NCBI GenBank assembly: GCA_943737045.1
Contig: CALSFV010000218.1
Coordinates: 1,382,658-1,446,657, forward strand
DNA length: 64,000 bases
Direction: 5' to 3'
Source of the DNA: Parapristionchus giblindavisi
Taxonomy: Eukaryota > Nematoda > Chromadorea > Rhabditida > Diplogasteridae
The position numbers were made by a program, and so were the translations under genes. The number at the start of each line of letters is the position of its first letter. Positions within the stretch are counted from its first letter, which is position 1. Of the stretch, positions 51,639 through 64,000 are shown in pieces. The notes beneath the pieces were generated by a model. That model ran no database searches, was not told where the DNA came from, and saw only the letters and a list, made by a program, of their open reading frames with translations.

Positions 51639-54600
51639 CAGAATTTTTTGCTCTTTCACGTGGTATATGCTACGATAAGTTTAGATTAAATATTGGCGTG
51701 TCACGAATTCTTTAATGCTAAAAATGCATGGTTCAATGTTGTTAATTCGGCTGGAGCGGCCGTTGTTCAACATGGAACGTTGCAAAATACTCAGAATTTT
51801 TTGCTCTTTCGTTTGGTATATGACACGCTGGGTCTAGCAGAACATTTTTCATGTCAGGTATTCTTTTGGTCTTATCAGAGTGAAAGCTACTTTTGTACTT
51901 TGGGCATTGTGGAATCAACACAAGATTACAGTTTGACATGAACTGAAGTGTAGATTATTCAGAATTTTTTGCTCTTTCACGTGGTATATGCTACGATAAG
52001 TTTAGATTAAATATTGGCGTGTCACGAATTCTTTAATGCTAAAAATGCATGGTTCAATGTTGTTAATTCGGCTGGAGCGGCCGTTGTTCAACATGGAACG
52101 TTGCAAAATACTCAGAATTTTTTGCTCTTTCGTTTGGTATATGACACGCTGGGTCTAGCAGAACATTTTTCATGTCAGGTATTCTTTTGGTCTTATCAGA
52201 GTGAAAGCTACTTTTGTACTTTGGGCATTGTGGAATCAACACAAGATTACAGTTTGACATGAACTGAAGTGTAGATTATTCAGAATTTTTTGCTCTTTCA
52301 CGTGGTATATGCTACGATAAGTTTAGATTAAATATTGGCGTGTCACGAATTCTTTAATGCTAAAAATGCATGGTTCAATGTTGTTAATTCGGCTGGAGCG
52401 GCCGTTGTTCAACATGGAACGTTGCAAAATACTCAGAATTTTTTGCTCTTTCGTTTGGTATATGACACGCTGGGTCTAGCAGAACATTTTTCATGTCAGG
52501 TATTCTTTTGGTCTTATCAGAGTGAAAGCTACTTTTGTACTTTGGGCATTGTGGAATCAACACAAGATTACAGTTTGACATGAACTGAAGTGTAGATTAT
52601 TCAGAATTTTTTGCTCTTTCACGTGGTATATGCTACGATAAGTTTAGATTAAATATTGGCGTGTCACGAATTCTTTAATGCTAAAAATGCATGGTTCAAT
52701 GTTGTTAATTCGGCTGGAGCGGCCGTTGTTCAACATGGAACGTTGCAAAATACTCAGAATTTTTTGCTCTTTCGTTTGGTATATGACACGCTGGGTCTAG
52801 CAGAACATTTTTCATGTCAGGTATTCTTTTGGTCTTATCAGAGTGAAAGCTACTTTTGTACTTTGGGCATTGTGGAATCAACACAAGATTACAGTTTGAC
52901 ATGAACTGAAGTGTAGATTATTCAGAATTTTTTGCTCTTTCACGTGGTATATGCTACGATAAGTTTAGATTAAATATTGGCGTGTCACGAATTCTTTAAT
53001 GCTAAAAATGCATGGTTCAATGTTGTTAATTCGGCTGGAGCGGCCGTTGTTCAACATGGAACGTTGCAAAATACTCAGAATTTTTTGCTCTTTCGTTTGG
53101 TATATGACACGCTGGGTCTAGCAGAAAATTTTTCATGTCAGGTATTCTTTTGGTCTTATCAGAGTGAAAGCTACTTTTGTACTTTGGGCATTGTGGAATC
53201 AACACAAGATTACAGTTTGACATGAACTGAAGTGTAGATTATTCAGAATTTTTTGCTCTTTCACGTGGTATATGCTACGATAAGTTTAGATTAAATATTG
53301 GCGTGTCACGAATTCTTTAATGCTAAAAATGCATGGTTCAATGTTGTTAATTCGGCTGGAGCGGCCGTTGTTCAACATGGAACGTTGCAAAATACTCAGA
53401 ATTTTTTGCTCTTTCGTTTGGTATATGACACGCTGGGTCTAGCAGAAAATTTTTCATGTCAGGTATTCTTTTGGTCTTATCAGAGTGAAAGCTACTTTTG
53501 TACTTTGGGCATTGTGGAATCAACACAAGATTACAGTTTGACATGAACTGAAGTGTAGATTATTCAGAATTTTTTGCTCTTTCACGTGGTATATGCTACG
53601 ATAAGTTTAGATTAAATATTGGCGTGTCACGAATTCTTTAATGCTAAAAATGCATGGTTCAATGTTGTTAATTCGGCTGGAGCGGCCGTTGTTCAACATG
53701 GAACGTTGCAAAATACTCAGAATTTTTTGCTCTTTCGTTTGGTATATGACACGCTGGGTCTAGCAGAACATTTTTCATGTCAGGTATTCTTTTGGTCTTA
53801 TCAGAGTGAAAGCTACTTTTGTACTTTGGGCATTGTGGAATCAACACAAGATTACAGTTTGACATGAACTGAAGTGTAGATTATTCAGAATTTTTTGCTC
53901 TTTCACGTGGTATATGCTACGATAAGTTTAGATTAAATATTGGCGTGTCACGAATTCTTTAATGCTAAAAATGCATGGTTCAATGTTGTTAATTCGGCTG
54001 GAGCGGCCGTTGTTCAACATGGAACGTTGCAAAATACTCAGAATTTTTTGCTCTTTCGTTTGGTATATGACACGCTGGGTCTAGCAGAACATTTTTCATG
54101 TCAGGTATTCTTTTGGTCTTATCAGAGTGAAAGCTACTTTTGTACTTTGGGCATTGTGGAATCAACACAAGATTACAGTTTGACATGAACTGAAGTGTAG
54201 ATTATTCAGAATTTTTTGCTCTTTCACGTGGTATATGCTACGATAAGTTTAGATTAAATATTGGCGTGTCACGAATTCTTTAATGCTAAAAATGCATGGT
54301 TCAATGTTGTTAATTCGGCTGGAGCGGCCGTTGTTCAACATGGAACGTTGCAAAATACTCAGAATTTTTTGCTCTTTCGTTTGGTATATGACACGCTGGG
54401 TCTAGCAGAACATTTTTCATGTCAGGTATTCTTTTGGTCTTATCAGAGTGAAAGCTACTTTTGTACTTTGGGCATTGTGGAATCAACACAAGATTACAGT
54501 TTGACATGAACTGAAGTGTAGATTATTCAGAATTTTTTGCTCTTTCACGTGGTATATGCTACGATAAGTTTAGATTAAATATTGGCGTGTCACGAATTCT

Positions 54601-55490
54601 TTAATGCTAAAAATGCATGGTTCAATGTTGTTAATTCGGCTGGAGCGGCCGTTGTTCAACATGGAACGTTGCAAAATACTCAGAATTTTTTGCTCTTTCG
54701 TTTGGTATATGACACGCTGGGTCTAGCAGAACATTTTTCATGTCAGGTATTCTTTTGGTCTTATCAGAGTGAAAGCTACTTTTGTACTTTGGGCATTGTG
54801 GAATCAACACAAGATTACAGTTTGACATGAACTGAAGTGTAGATTATTCAGAATTTTTTGCTCTTTCACGTGGTATATGCTACGATAAGTTTAGATTAAA
54901 TATTGGCGTGTCACGAATTCTTTAATGCTAAAAATGCATGGTTCAATGTTGTTAATTCGGCTGGAGCGGCCGTTGTTCAACATGGAACGTTGCAAAATAC
55001 TTAGAATTTTTTGCTCTTTCGTTTGGTATATGACACGCTGGGTCTAGCAGAAAATTTTTCATGTCAGGTATTCTTTTGGTCTTATCAGAGTGAAAGCTAC
55101 TTTTGTACTTTGGGCATTGTGGAATCAACACAAGATTACAGTTTGACATGAACTGAAGTGTAGATTATTCAGAATTTTTTGCTCTTTCACGTGGTATATG
55201 CTACGATAAGTTTAGATTAAATATTGGCGTGTCACGAATTCTTTAATGCTAAAAATGCATGGTTCAATGTTGTTAATTCGGCTGGAGCGGCCGTTGTTCA
55301 ACATGGAACGTTGCAAAATACTCAGAATTTTTTGCTCTTTCGTTTGGTATATGACACGCTGGGTCTAGCAGAAAATTTTTCATGTCAGGTATTCTTTTGG
55401 TCTTATCAGAGTGAAAGCTACTTTTGTACTTTGGGCATTGTGGAATCAACACAAGATTACAGTTTGACATGAACTGAAGTGTAGATTATT
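51639..55490 (+). repeat. Two hexamer higher-order repeats of SatA (1926 bp each)
   Basis: Four monomers with gaacatttttc are followed by two with gaaaatttttc, and this pattern occurs twice, at 51639-53564 and 53565-55490. Apart from this marker the units are almost identical; 'atacttagaa' near 55000 is private to one unit. Confidence 0.88.
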
Positions 55491-58400
55491 CAGAATTTTT
55501 TGCTCTTTCACGTGGTATATGCTACGATAAGTTTAGATTAAATATTGGCGTGTCACGAATTCTTTAATGCTAAAAATGCATGGTTCAATGTTGTTAATTC
55601 GGCTGGAGCGGCCGTTGTTCAACATGGAACGTTGCAAAATACTCAGAATTTTTTGCTCTTTCGTTTGGTATATGACACGCTGGGTCTAGCAGAACATTTT
55701 TCATGTCAGGTATTCTTTTGGTCTTATCAGAGTGAAAGCTACTTTTGTACTTTGGGCATTGTGGAATCAACACAAGATTACAGTTTGACATGAACTGAAG
55801 TGTAGATTATTCAGAATTTTTTGCTCTTTCACGTGGTATATGCTACGATAAGTTTAGATTAAATATTGGCGTGTCACGAATTCTTTAATGCTAAAAATGC
55901 ATGGTTCAATGTTGTTAATTCGGCTGGAGCGGCCGTTGTTCAACATGGAACGTTGCAAAATACTCAGAATTTTTTGCTCTTTCGTTTGGTATATGACACG
56001 CTGGGTCTAGCAGAAAATTTTTCATGTCAGGTATTCTTTTGGTCTTATCAGAGTGAAAGCTACTTTTGTACTTTAGGCATTGTGGAATCAACACAAGATT
56101 ACAGTTTGACTTGAACTGAAGTGTAGATTATTCAGAATTTTTTGCTCTTTCACGTGGTATATGCTACGATAAGTTTAGATTAAATATTGGCGTGTCACGA
56201 ATTCTTTAATGCTAAAAATGCATGGTTCAATGTTGTTAATTCGGCTGGAGCGGCCGTTGTTCAACATGGAACGTTGCAAAATACTCAGAATTTTTTGCTC
56301 TTTCGTTTGGTATATGACACGCTGGGTCTAGCAGAAAATTTTTCATGTCAGGTATTCTTTTGGTCTTATCAGAGTGAAAGCTACTTTTGTACTTTGGGCA
56401 TTGTGGAATCAACACAAGATTACAGTTTGACATGAACTGAAGTGTAGATTATTCAGAATTTTTTGCTCTTTCACGTGGTATATGCTACGATAAGTTTAGA
56501 TTAAATATTGGCGTGTCACGAATTCTTTAATGCTAAAAATGCATGGTTCAATGTTGTTAATTCGGCTGGAGCGGCCGTTGTTCAACATGGAACGTTGCAA
56601 AATACTCAGAATTTTTTGCTCTTTCGTTTGGTATATGACACGCTGGGTCTAGCAGAAAATTTTTCATGTCAGGTATTCTTTTGGTCTTATCAGAGTGAAA
56701 GCTACTTTTGTACTTTGGGCATTGTGGAATCAACACAAGATTACAGTTTGACATGAACTGAAGTGTAGATTATTCAGAATTTTTTGCTCTTTCACGTGGT
56801 ATATGCTACGATAAGTTTAGATTAAATATTGGCGTGTCACGAATTCTTTAATGCTAAAAATGCATGGTTCAATGTTGTTAATTCGGCTGGAGCGGCCGTT
56901 GTTCAACATGGAACGTTGCAAAATACTCAGAATTTTTTGCTCTTTCGTTTGGTATATGACACGCTGGGTCTAGCAGAAAATTTTTCATGTCAGGTATTCT
57001 TTTGGTCTTATCAGAGTGAAAGCTACTTTTGTACTTTGGGCATTGTGGAATCAACACAAGATTACAGTTTGACATGAACTGAAGTGTAGATTATTCAGAA
57101 TTTTTTGCTCTTTCACGTGGTATATGCTACGATAAGTTTAGATTAAATATTGGCGTGTCACGAATTCTTTAATGCTAAAAATGCATGGTTCAATGTTGTT
57201 AATTCGGCTGGAGCGGCCGTTGTTCAACATGGAACGTTGCAAAATACTCAGAATTTTTTGCTCTTTCGTTTGGTATATGACACGCTGGGTCTAGCAGAAC
57301 ATTTTTCATGTCAGGTATTCTTTTGGTCTTATCAGAGTGAAAGCTACTTTTGTACTTTGGGCATTGTGGAATCAACACAAGATTACAGTTTGACATGAAC
57401 TGAAGTGTAGATTATTCAGAATTTTTTGCTCTTTCACGTGGTATATGCTACGATAAGTTTAGATTAAATATTGGCGTGTCACGAATTCTTTAATGCTAAA
57501 AATGCATGGTTCAATGTTGTTAATTCGGCTGGAGCGGCCGTTGTTCAACATGGAACGTTGCAAAATACTCAGAATTTTTTGCTCTTTCGTTTGGTATATG
57601 ACACGCTGGGTCTAGCAGAACATTTTTCATGTCAGGTATTCTTTTGGTCTTATCAGAGTGAAAGCTACTTTTGTACTTTGGGCATTGTGGAATCAACACA
57701 AGATTACAGTTTGACATGAACTGAAGTGTAGATTATTCAGAATTTTTTGCTCTTTCACGTGGTATATGCTACGATAAGTTTAGATTAAATATTGGCGTGT
57801 CACGAATTCTTTAATGCTAAAAATGCATGGTTCAATGTTGTTAATTCGGCTGGAGCGGCCGTTGTTCAACATGGAACGTTGCAAAATACTCAGAATTTTT
57901 TGCTCTTTCGTTTGGTATATGACACGCTGGGTCTAGCAGAACATTTTTCATGTCAGGTATTCTTTTGGTCTTATCAGAGTGAAAGCTACTTTTGTACTTT
58001 GGGCATTGTGGAATCAACACAAGATTACAGTTTGACATGAACTGAAGTGTAGATTATTCAGAATTTTTTGCTCTTTCACGTGGTATATGCTACGATAAGT
58101 TTAGATTAAATATTGGCGTGTCACGAATTCTTTAATGCTAAAAATGCATGGTTCAATGTTGTTAATTCGGCTGGAGCGGCCGTTGTTCAACATGGAACGT
58201 TGCAAAATACTCAGAATTTTTTGCTCTTTCGTTTGGTATATGACACGCTGGGTCTAGCAGAACATTTTTCATGTCAGGTATTCTTTTGGTCTTATCAGAG
58301 TGAAAGCTACTTTTGTACTTTGGGCATTGTGGAATCAACACAAGATTACAGTTTGACATGAACTGAAGTGTAGATTATTCAGAATTTTTTGCTCTTTCAC

Positions 58401-60626
58401 GTGGTATATGCTACGATAAGTTTAGATTAAATATTGGCGTGTCACGAATTCTTTAATGCTAAAAATGCATGGTTCAATGTTGTTAATTCGGCTGGAGCGG
58501 CCGTTGTTCAACATGGAACGTTGCAAAATACTCAGAATTTTTTGCTCTTTCGTTTGGTATATGACACGCTGGGTCTAGCAGAAAATTTTTCATGTCAGGT
58601 ATTCTTTTGGTCTTATCAGAGTGAAAGCTACTTTTGTACTTTGGGCATTGTGGAATCAACACAAGATTACAGTTTGACATGAACTGAAGTGTAGATTATT
58701 CAGAATTTTTTGCTCTTTCACGTGGTATATGCTACGATAAGTTTAGATTAAATATTGGCGTGTCACGAATTCTTTAATGCTAAAAATGCATGGTTCAATG
58801 TTGTTAATTCGGCTGGAGCGGCCGTTGTTCAACATGGAACGTTGCAAAATACTCAGAATTTTTTGCTCTTTCGTTTGGTATATGACACGCTGGGTCTAGC
58901 AGAAAATTTTTCATGTCAGGTATTCTTTTGGTCTTATCAGAGTGAAAGCTACTTTTGTACTTTGGGCATTGTGGAATCAACACAAGATTACAGTTTGACA
59001 TGAACTGAAGTGTAGATTATTCAGAATTTTTTGCTCTTTCACGTGGTATATGCTACGATAAGTTTAGATTAAATATTGGCGTGTCACGAATTCTTTAATG
59101 CTAAAAATGCATGGTTCAATGTTGTTAATTCGGCTGGAGCGGCCGTTGTTCAACATGGAACGTTGCAAAATACTCAGAATTTTTTGCTCTTTCGTTTGGT
59201 ATATGACACGCTGGGTCTAGCAGAACATTTTTCATGTCAGGTATTCTTTTGGTCTTATCAGAGTGAAAGCTACTTTTGTACTTTGGGCATTGTGGAATCA
59301 ACACAAGATTACAGTTTGACATGAACTGAAGTGTAGATTATTCAGAATTTTTTGCTCTTTCACGTGGTATATGCTACGATAAGTTTAGATTAAATATTGG
59401 CGTGTCACGAATTCTTTAATGCTAAAAATGCATGGTTCAATGTTGTTAATTCGGCTGGAGCGGCCGTTGTTCAACATGGAACGTTGCAAAATACTCAGAA
59501 TTTTTTGCTCTTTCGTTTGGTATATGACACGCTGGGTCTAGCAGAAAATTTTTCATGTCAGGTATTCTTTTGGTCTTATCAGAGTGAAAGCTACTTTTGT
59601 ACTTTAGGCATTGTGGAATCAACACAAGATTACAGTTTGACTTGAACTGAAGTGTAGATTATTCAGAATTTTTTGCTCTTTCACGTGGTATATGCTACGA
59701 TAAGTTTAGATTAAATATTGGCGTGTCACGAATTCTTTAATGCTAAAAATGCATGGTTCAATGTTGTTAATTCGGCTGGAGCGGCCGTTGTTCAACATGG
59801 AACGTTGCAAAATACTCAGAATTTTTTGCTCTTTCGTTTGGTATATGACACGCTGGGTCTAGCAGAAAATTTTTCATGTCAGGTATTCTTTTGGTCTTAT
59901 CAGAGTGAAAGCTACTTTTGTACTTTGGGCATTGTGGAATCAACACAAGATTACAGTTTGACATGAACTGAAGTGTAGATTATTCAGAATTTTTTGCTCT
60001 TTCACGTGGTATATGCTACGATAAGTTTAGATTAAATATTGGCGTGTCACGAATTCTTTAATGCTAAAAATGCATGGTTCAATGTTGTTAATTCGGCTGG
60101 AGCGGCCGTTGTTCAACATGGAACGTTGCAAAATACTCAGAATTTTTTGCTCTTTCGTTTGGTATATGACACGCTGGGTCTAGCAGAAAATTTTTCATGT
60201 CAGGTATTCTTTTGGTCTTATCAGAGTGAAAGCTACTTTTGTACTTTGGGCATTGTGGAATCAACACAAGATTACAGTTTGACATGAACTGAAGTGTAGA
60301 TTATTCAGAATTTTTTGCTCTTTCACGTGGTATATGCTACGATAAGTTTAGATTAAATATTGGCGTGTCACGAATTCTTTAATGCTAAAAATGCATGGTT
60401 CAATGTTGTTAATTCGGCTGGAGCGGCCGTTGTTCAACATGGAACGTTGCAAAATACTCAGAATTTTTTGCTCTTTCGTTTGGTATATGACACGCTGGGT
60501 CTAGCAGAAAATTTTTCATGTCAGGTATTCTTTTGGTCTTATCAGAGTGAAAGCTACTTTTGTACTTTGGGCATTGTGGAATCAACACAAGATTACAGTT
60601 TGACATGAACTGAAGTGTAGATTATT
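55491..60626 (+). repeat. 11-monomer (3531-bp) SatA higher-order repeat, with a partial second copy
   Basis: With H for gaacatttttc, N for gaaaatttttc and N' for N with tttaggc and gacttgaac, 55491-59021 reads H N' N N N H H H H N N. From 59022 the next five units read H N' N N N, after which the pattern breaks with N' at 60627. The spacing of 3531 bp is 11 x 321. Confidence 0.85.
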
Positions 60627-63600
60627 CAGAATTTTTTGCTCTTTCACGTGGTATATGCTACGATAAGTTTAGATTAAATATTGGCGTGTCACGAATTCTT
60701 TAATGCTAAAAATGCATGGTTCAATGTTGTTAATTCGGCTGGAGCGGCCGTTGTTCAACATGGAACGTTGCAAAATACTCAGAATTTTTTGCTCTTTCGT
60801 TTGGTATATGACACGCTGGGTCTAGCAGAAAATTTTTCATGTCAGGTATTCTTTTGGTCTTATCAGAGTGAAAGCTACTTTTGTACTTTAGGCATTGTGG
60901 AATCAACACAAGATTACAGTTTGACTTGAACTGAAGTGTAGATTATTCAGAATTTTTTGCTCTTTCACGTGGTATATGCTACGATAAGTTTAGATTAAAT
61001 ATTGGCGTGTCACGAATTCTTTAATGCTAAAAATGCATGGTTCAATGTTGTTAATTCGGCTGGAGCGGCCGTTGTTCAACATGGAACGTTGCAAAATACT
61101 CAGAATTTTTTGCTCTTTCGTTTGGTATATGACACGCTGGGTCTAGCAGAAAATTTTTCATGTCAGGTATTCTTTTGGTCTTATCAGAGTGAAAGCTACT
61201 TTTGTACTTTGGGCATTGTGGAATCAACACAAGATTACAGTTTGACATGAACTGAAGTGTAGATTATTCAGAATTTTTTGCTCTTTCACGTGGTATATGC
61301 TACGATAAGTTTAGATTAAATATTGGCGTGTCACGAATTCTTTAATGCTAAAAATGCATGGTTCAATGTTGTTAATTCGGCTGGAGCGGCCGTTGTTCAA
61401 CATGGAACGTTGCAAAATACTCAGAATTTTTTGCTCTTTCGTTTGGTATATGACACGCTGGGTCTAGCAGAAAATTTTTCATGTCAGGTATTCTTTTGGT
61501 CTTATCAGAGTGAAAGCTACTTTTGTACTTTGGGCATTGTGGAATCAACACAAGATTACAGTTTGACATGAACTGAAGTGTAGATTATTCAGAATTTTTT
61601 GCTCTTTCACGTGGTATATGCTACGATAAGTTTAGATTAAATATTGGCGTGTCACGAATTCTTTAATGCTAAAAATGCATGGTTCAATGTTGTTAATTCG
61701 GCTGGAGCGGCCGTTGTTCAACATGGAACGTTGCAAAATACTCAGAATTTTTTGCTCTTTCGTTTGGTATATGACACGCTGGGTCTAGCAGAAAATTTTT
61801 CATGTCAGGTATTCTTTTGGTCTTATCAGAGTGAAAGCTACTTTTGTACTTTGGGCATTGTGGAATCAACACAAGATTACAGTTTGACATGAACTGAAGT
61901 GTAGATTATTCAGAATTTTTTGCTCTTTCACGTGGTATATGCTACGATAAGTTTAGATTAAATATTGGCGTGTCACGAATTCTTTAATGCTAAAAATGCA
62001 TGGTTCAATGTTGTTAATTCGGCTGGAGCGGCCGTTGTTCAACATGGAACGTTGCAAAATACTCAGAATTTTTTGCTCTTTCGTTTGGTATATGACACGC
62101 TGGGTCTAGCAGAAAATTTTTCATGTCAGGTATTCTTTTGGTCTTATCAGAGTGAAAGCTACTTTTGTACTTTGGGCATTGTGGAATCAACACAAGATTA
62201 CAGTTTGACATGAACTGAAGTGTAGATTATTCAGAATTTTTTGCTCTTTCATGTGGTATATGCTACGATAAGTTTAGATTAAATATTGGCGTGTCACGAA
62301 TTCTTTAATGCTAAAAATGCATGGTTCAATGTTGTTAATTCGGCTGGAGCGGCCGCTGTTCAACATGGAACGTTGCAAAATACTCAGAATTTTTTGCTCT
62401 TTCGTTTGGTATATGACACGCTGGGTCTAGCAGAAAATTTTTCATGTCAGGTATTCTTTTGGTCTTATCAGAGTGAAAGCTACTTTTGTACTTTGGGCAT
62501 TGTGGAATCAACACAAGATTACAGTTTGACATGAACTGAAGTGTAGATTATTCAGAATTTTTTGCTCTTTCACGTGGTATATGCTACGATAAGTTTAGAT
62601 TAAATATTGGCGTGTCACGAATTCTTTAATGCTAAAAATGCATGGTTCAATGTTGTTAATTCGGCTGGAGCGGCCGTTGTTCAACATGGAACGTTGCAAA
62701 ATACTCAGAATTTTTTGCTCTTTCGTTTGGTATATGACACGCTGGGTCTAGCAGAAAATTTTTCATGTCAGGTATTCTTTTGGTCTTATCAGAGTGAAAG
62801 CTACTTTTGTACTTTGGGCATTGTGGAATCAACACAAGATTACAGTTTGACATGAACTGAAGTGTAGATTATTCAGAATTTTTTGCTCTTTCACGTGGTA
62901 TATGCTACGATAAGTTTAGATTAAATATTGGCGTGTCACGAATTCTTTAATGCTAAAAATGCATGGTTCAATGTTGTTAATTCGGCTGGAGCGGCCGTTG
63001 TTCAACATGGAACGTTGCAAAATACTCAGAATTTTTTGCTCTTTCGTTTGGTATATGACACGCTGGGTCTAGCAGAAAATTATTCATGTCAGGTATTCTT
63101 TTGGTCTTATCAGAGTGAAAGCTACTTTTGTACTTTGGGCATTGTGGAATCAACACAAGATTACAGTTTGACATGAACTGAAGTGTAGATTATTCAGAAT
63201 TTTTTGCTCTTTCACGTGGTATATGCTACGATAAGTTTAGATTAAATATTGGCGTGTCACGAATTCTTTAATGCTAAAAATGCATGGTTCAATGTTGTTA
63301 ATTCGGCTGGAGCGGCCGCTGTTCAACATGGAACGTTGCAAAATACTCAGAATTTTTTGCTCTTTCGTTTGGTATATGACACGCTGGGTCTAGCAGAAAA
63401 TTTTTCATGTCAGGTATTCTTTTGGTCTTATCAGAGTGAAAGCTACTTTTGTACTTTGGGCATTGTGGAATCAACACAAGATTACAGTTTGACATGAACT
63501 GAAGTGTAGATTATTCAGAATTTTTTGCTCTTTCACGTGGTATATGCTACGATAAGTTTAGATTAAATATTGGCGTGTCACGAATTCTTTAATGCTAAAA

Positions 63601-64000
63601 ATGCATGGTTCAATGTTGTTAATTCGGCTGGAGCGGCCGTTGTTCAACATGGAACGTTGCAAAATACTCAGAATTTTTTGCTCTTTCGTTTGGTATATGA
63701 CACGCTGGGTCTAGCAGAAAATTTTTCATGTCAGGTATTCTTTTGGTCTTATCAGAGTGAAAGCTACTTTTGTACTTTGGGCATTGTGGAATCAACACAA
63801 GATTACAGTTTGACATGAACTGAAGTGTAGATTATTCAGAATTTTTTGCTCTTTCACGTGGTATATGCTACGATAAGTTTAGATTAAATATTGGCGTGTC
63901 ACGAATTCTTTAATGCTAAAAATGCATGGTTCAATGTTGTTAATTCGGCTGGAGCGGCCGTTGTTCAACATGGAACGTTGCAAAATACTCAGAATTTTTT
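60627..64000 (+). repeat. Most homogeneous SatA segment, reaching the window edge
   Basis: These monomers are nearly all the N type with very few private changes. One is gcggccgctg, which gives NotI-type sites at 62349-62356 and 63312-63319, 963 bp apart. Another is aattattcatg near 63078. The array is cut by the window end 164 bp into a monomer that began at 63837. Confidence 0.9.

Larger units (their letters stand above)
4741..64000 (+). repeat. SatA satellite array (321-bp monomers, open at the right edge)
   Basis: The array is head-to-tail in a single orientation. Counting each monomer from the 'cagaattttttgctctttcacg' position, the first starts at 4741 and the last, partial one at 63837. 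The distance of 59,096 bp equals 180 monomers of 321 bp plus seven extra 153-bp half-units, two 117-bp MITE-plus-duplication insertions and a net +11 bp of single-base indels. Each monomer carries 'cacgaattcttt' near position 64, a G+C-rich 'ggagcggccgttg' block near 128, and the phrases 'acacgctgggtctagcag' and 'gaactgaagtgtag' in its second half. The two six-T tracts fall 153 and 168 bp apart. Monomers differ by few substitutions, with greater diversity on the left. No frame is maintained in all units. The length and uniformity are typical of centromeric or heterochromatic satellite. The strand given is only the reading used here. Confidence 0.98.

Noticed and set aside
5165..63816. An ATG-started 65-codon frame on the - strand in many monomers
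   Set aside because: The start codon is lost in all units with gacttgaac, which covers most of 30-50 kb, and it overlaps the + strand frame. It is a chance frame fixed by array homogenisation.
4795..63818. An open frame of 82 codons on the + strand repeated every 321 bp
   Set aside because: It starts at TTG, not ATG. It repeats because 321 is a multiple of three. It is broken by stop codons (acttaggg units), by one-base indels (seven-T and deleted-T units) and by the composite units. Nothing suggests selection on the protein.
4741..64000. A CRISPR array or similar spacer-repeat system
   Set aside because: The whole 321-bp unit is repeated with no unique spacers, the units are far too long, and there are no cas-like genes.
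4741..64000. A CENP-B box in the 'tttcgtttggtatatg' part of each monomer
   Set aside because: It shares TTCG with the box, but the required internal A and the CGGG core are not in the right positions.
4741..64000. A possible assembly artefact (collapsed or artificially expanded repeat)
   Set aside because: Not fully excluded, but the ordered private variants, differing block sizes and copy-specific changes look like real sequence from long reads. Read-depth and spanning-read checks would settle it.

Overview
This window is non-coding, A+T-rich repetitive DNA from a eukaryotic nuclear genome. I find no credible protein-coding gene and no tRNA or rRNA gene. The content is satellite arrays, a long inverted repeat and small non-autonomous DNA transposons with TA and TTAA target duplications. 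That fits pericentromeric, centromeric or other heterochromatin. The TA/TTAA elements, together with the GA-rich insert, would suit an invertebrate, perhaps an insect, but this is a guess and no sequence here identifies the species.

Layout. (1) 1-1344 is a foldback-like inverted repeat: two arms of about 570 bp (1-570 and 776-1344) around a spacer of about 205 bp. It contains a recurring 18-bp palindrome. The left arm may run off the window edge. (2) 1345-1674 is single-copy sequence with one good hairpin and a more G+C-rich end. (3) 1675-4721 is a first satellite ('SatB' here) with a 227-229 bp monomer: 12 units and a partial 13th. A 216-bp element (3950-4165) with 22-bp terminal inverted repeats sits in the tenth unit, flanked by a TA duplication. 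(4) 4722-64000 is a second satellite ('SatA' here) with a 321-bp monomer. I count 180 complete monomers, seven extra 153-bp half-monomers and a terminal partial, all in one orientation. The array continues beyond the window.

The SatA monomer is itself a degenerate dimer of 153 + 168 bp halves. The seven 474-bp composite units can be explained by recombination between those halves. The array is layered. Its left part (about 5-28 kb) has several diverged subtypes in an A-B-C trimer (963 bp) and hybrid units. Its right part, especially 51-64 kb, is nearly uniform. Nested block duplications of 963, 1116, 1926, 2198, 2249, 3531, 4173 and 8994 bp can be traced through private variants. A 113-bp TTAA-flanked MITE inserted once into a SatA monomer and was then copied by a 2198-bp block duplication, so it appears twice at the same monomer position.

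No set of genes works together here. The biology is satellite evolution: insertion, unequal exchange, block amplification and homogenisation. The many 61-85 codon open frames that repeat every 321 bp are by-products of the repeat and are not annotated as genes.
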